The notes under the pieces are model-generated. The model saw only the letters and a list, made by a program, of their open reading frames with translations, was not told the DNA's origin and made no database searches. DNA of 64,000 nucleotides, taken from the NCBI GenBank assembly GCA_030041305.1, contig JASHOC010000309.1, forward strand, positions 1-64,000, in the 5' to 3' direction. Positions 62,395 to 64,000 of this stretch are shown piece by piece (the first letter of the stretch is position 1; every line of letters starts with the position of its first letter). The stretch comes from Acidobacteriaceae bacterium (GTDB taxonomy: Bacteria > Acidobacteriota > Terriglobia > Terriglobales > Acidobacteriaceae). A program made the position numbers and the translations under genes.

Positions 62395-63432
62395 TCAGAA
62401 CGCGTTCGTTTCCACCAGGTCGACGATGGAATATCCCGCCGCCAGAGCCCCATCCTGCACCATGAGTGTGCCGGGCACATAGTTCAGGGCGTACTGCAGG
62501 CGAACGGCCACGCTGTTCGAGACCTCGGAGCCCATGGCGACAGGACGCAGATGCGGCGGCCCATTCTGGAATGACCACGACTCATTGATTCGGTCCAGAG
62601 CAACCTCGGCGGGAAAAGTTGCGTATTGCGCCGTGACCGTCGGATCGATGGTCAGGCCCTGCGCTTGCGCTTTCGCGAGCATCCAGCCGAAGGTGATGTC
62701 GCAGAGCCTCGTCGCCGCGTCGACCCCTCCGGCCAACGGCGTCCCTCCGCCCACATCCCCATGGCATCCGGAAAACCACACCTGCTCGAGCGTTTGCCCG
62801 GGCGCCGGAGCAGAAGTCCACAATGTGGCTGGAAACTGGGCCCGTTTTTCGTCCAAAGCCAGGCATTGGTAGGCGTTCTTGACGTCGGGATGAAGTGTGG
62901 TGTCGAGGAAACCATAGATCTTTTCATCCACTCCGCCGAAGATGGCCGGGATTCCCAGGGACCCCACTGTGTCCCAAACCCCGATCATCTGAATATTCGC
63001 CAGCCCGAGGCTGCATCCGGTCAGCGCCGCAAGCAACGCCGCTCGATTCACCGGATCGCGATACGCCGCGAACGCGTTGACCACACAGTCGCTGCTGAAG
63101 TTACCCGTGGGCAGCCCGCAAGACGCAATCATTCCTCCCAAGCTCCTGGCCGTATACGCTCCGCGGCTGAACCCAAACAGGAAGATCGCGTCGCCGGGTT
63201 CAAAAACATGCGCGATCTTCGTGTACCCATCCTGAATTTTCTGGAAAATGCCCTGGCCGAGGCCTCCCTGCAGAATTCGACTTAGCCCCATCAAGTCGGA
63301 CGCAATTCCGTCATCGTAAAAGGTCACCTGATCCGCAGTGACAGTGAGGGACTTATAGAGCCGATACACGTTGGTGTTTTCCAGAGGGTCCGCCCAGGTT
63401 CCATCGAAACAAAACACGATTCGCTTTGGCAT
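62395..63432 (-). CDS. DUF2235 alpha/beta hydrolase (Tle1-like phospholipase family)
   Basis: 345 residues from the ATG at 63,432. MPKRIVFCFDGTWADPLENTNVYRLYKSL opens the DUF2235 fold; nucleophile Ser in FLFGFSRGAYTARSLGGMI (GxSxG), acid in IGVWDTVGSLG, and VWFSGCHGDVGGGTPLAGG with the catalytic His. Family members include type VI secretion phospholipase effectors (Tle1) and fungal T6SS homologues, but no vgrG, PAAR or immunity gene is adjacent. Substrate undetermined. Confidence 0.88.
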   Translation of the reverse strand: MPKRIVFCFDGTWADPLENTNVYRLYKSLTVTADQVTFYDDGIASDLMGLSRILQGGLGQGIFQKIQDGYTKIAHVFEPGDAIFLFGFSRGAYTARSLGGMIASCGLPTGNFSSDCVVNAFAAYRDPVNRAALLAALTGCSLGLANIQMIGVWDTVGSLGIPAIFGGVDEKIYGFLDTTLHPDVKNAYQCLALDEKRAQFPATLWTSAPAPGQTLEQVWFSGCHGDVGGGTPLAGGVDAATRLCDITFGWMLAKAQAQGLTIDPTVTAQYATFPAEVALDRINESWSFQNGPPHLRPVAMGSEVSNSVAVRLQYALNYVPGTLMVQDGALAAGYSIVDLVETNAF

Positions 63433-63654
63433 CGCGGCAGCTCTCCTGTCTCCCGGACGGGTATCTCTGGCGCCTAACTTGAAGACGAATAAGTCATCCC
63501 CTTCTGGAGGAGGAAGAGGATTTGTGCACCAATACCGGGAAGCCTGAATTGCGTTAAGTCTACACCCGGCGGAAGCCAATCGCCGGAATTAAAGCTTCGG
63601 CGGGAATTCCATATCTCCGTTGACAATCCTTCGAATCGGGCTTCAAATGTTGCC

Positions 63655-64000
63655 ATGAATTCGAACAAGGTAGCGATACCCCAAAGAAAGTGGGCGTGTC
63701 TGACTCGTGCTGCTCCGTCGGCTTATTCCCTGGTCCTTTGCGCCGTGCTCACCGGATGCTCCGTTTCGCCGATCGCCAAACACACGGTCGCCCTTTCGGC
63801 GTCGGTCGCTCCAGTTGTCAGTCAATCGTCTGAGGCTTACCGCAGCGCCGTGGCGCTCCACAACCTCCGGGGCGACTACGAAGCGGTGGTGGCGTATGAA
63901 AACAAAGATGTGAGTTACAATCCGCGAAACACGCCCGCTCTGCTCTCGGAAAAAGACATTCAAGCCCGGCTTGCGGTGCTTGCGGGCCTCCAGGTGTACT
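63655..64000 (+). CDS. Lipoprotein, 5' part (runs off the window)
   Basis: 115 residues up to the window edge, frame still open. MNSNKVAIPQRKWACLTRAAPSAYSLVLCAVLTGCS is a signal peptide ending in a lipobox (LTGC, Cys35), so it should be lipid-anchored. The mature part (HTVALSASVAPVVSQSSEAYRSAVALHNLRGDYEAVVAYEN) is helical; no family recognised. Only the edge of the window prevents a fuller call. Confidence 0.75.
   Translation, partial: MNSNKVAIPQRKWACLTRAAPSAYSLVLCAVLTGCSVSPIAKHTVALSASVAPVVSQSSEAYRSAVALHNLRGDYEAVVAYENKDVSYNPRNTPALLSEKDIQARLAVLAGLQVY

Noticed and set aside
62395-63432. DUF2235 protein as a type VI secretion effector system
   Set aside because: No vgrG, PAAR, chaperone or immunity gene is adjacent, so only the hydrolase family is claimed.

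Overview
The window comes from a Gram-negative bacterium: it encodes a TonB-dependent receptor, a Wza-type outer-membrane export protein, a Wzi-like capsule protein and Tat/Sec-exported proteins. The mix of features (an EPS locus led by an UpxY/NusG-type antiterminator, DUF4097 proteins, Nif3-like pairs, ArsR-AHSA1 pairs, hairpin-rich intergenic repeats) and moderately high GC suggest an Acidobacteriota soil genome. That is an inference from gene content; no rRNA or tRNA was seen to confirm it.

Left part (1-8 kb): a 3' fragment of a UDP-glucuronate decarboxylase at the edge, a decayed IS21 transposase, a secreted phosphoesterase, a PP-loop ATPase, an ion-channel protein and a sugar aminotransferase.

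Central part (about 8-39 kb, all minus strand, so read from right to left): a near-complete Wzy-dependent exopolysaccharide locus. It runs from an UpxY antiterminator, TetR regulator and PHP phosphatase (CpsB/YwqE type) through Wzi, Wzc tyrosine kinase and Wza/SLBB export protein. Nucleotide-sugar enzymes follow: a soluble 4,6-dehydratase, SqdB UDP-sulfoquinovose synthase and an epimerase. Then come a flippase, glycosyltransferases, methyltransferases and a Wzy polymerase, an unusual Gfo/Idh-epimerase fusion, an aminotransferase, a phosphoglycosyltransferase and a membrane CapD/WbpM-like dehydratase. The locus ends in cysD, a broken cysNC and a TauE/SafE permease, which with sqdB suggests a sulfur-containing polymer. 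Relics of UDP-sugar dehydrogenase (37.3 and 40.4 kb) and decarboxylase (1-225) suggest that a uronate/xylose branch was lost.

Right part (40-64 kb): scattered single genes (pterin dehydratase, MarR next to a TonB receptor, VOC protein, dienelactone hydrolase, two coupled Nif3-like genes), then an island at 49-57 kb. The island holds a stand-alone RyR-domain protein, a hydrolase-TPR-TIR fusion, and a tight operon of DUF4062-nSTAND-FGE protein, deoxyribosyltransferase-like HEAT fusion and large HEAT protein. It resembles NAD/nucleotide-centred conflict systems and is the best candidate for an undescribed system. After it come an epimerase, a repeat-rich surface protein, an ArsR-AHSA1 pair with two visible operators, a phosphoglycolate phosphatase, a DUF4097 protein, a DUF2235 hydrolase and the start of a lipoprotein gene.

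Non-coding highlights are a candidate 105-nt RNA with its own promoter and terminator (41,553-41,657), a 4 x 43-bp tandem hairpin array (45,794-45,965), and a 109-bp inverted-repeat element (57,740-57,848).
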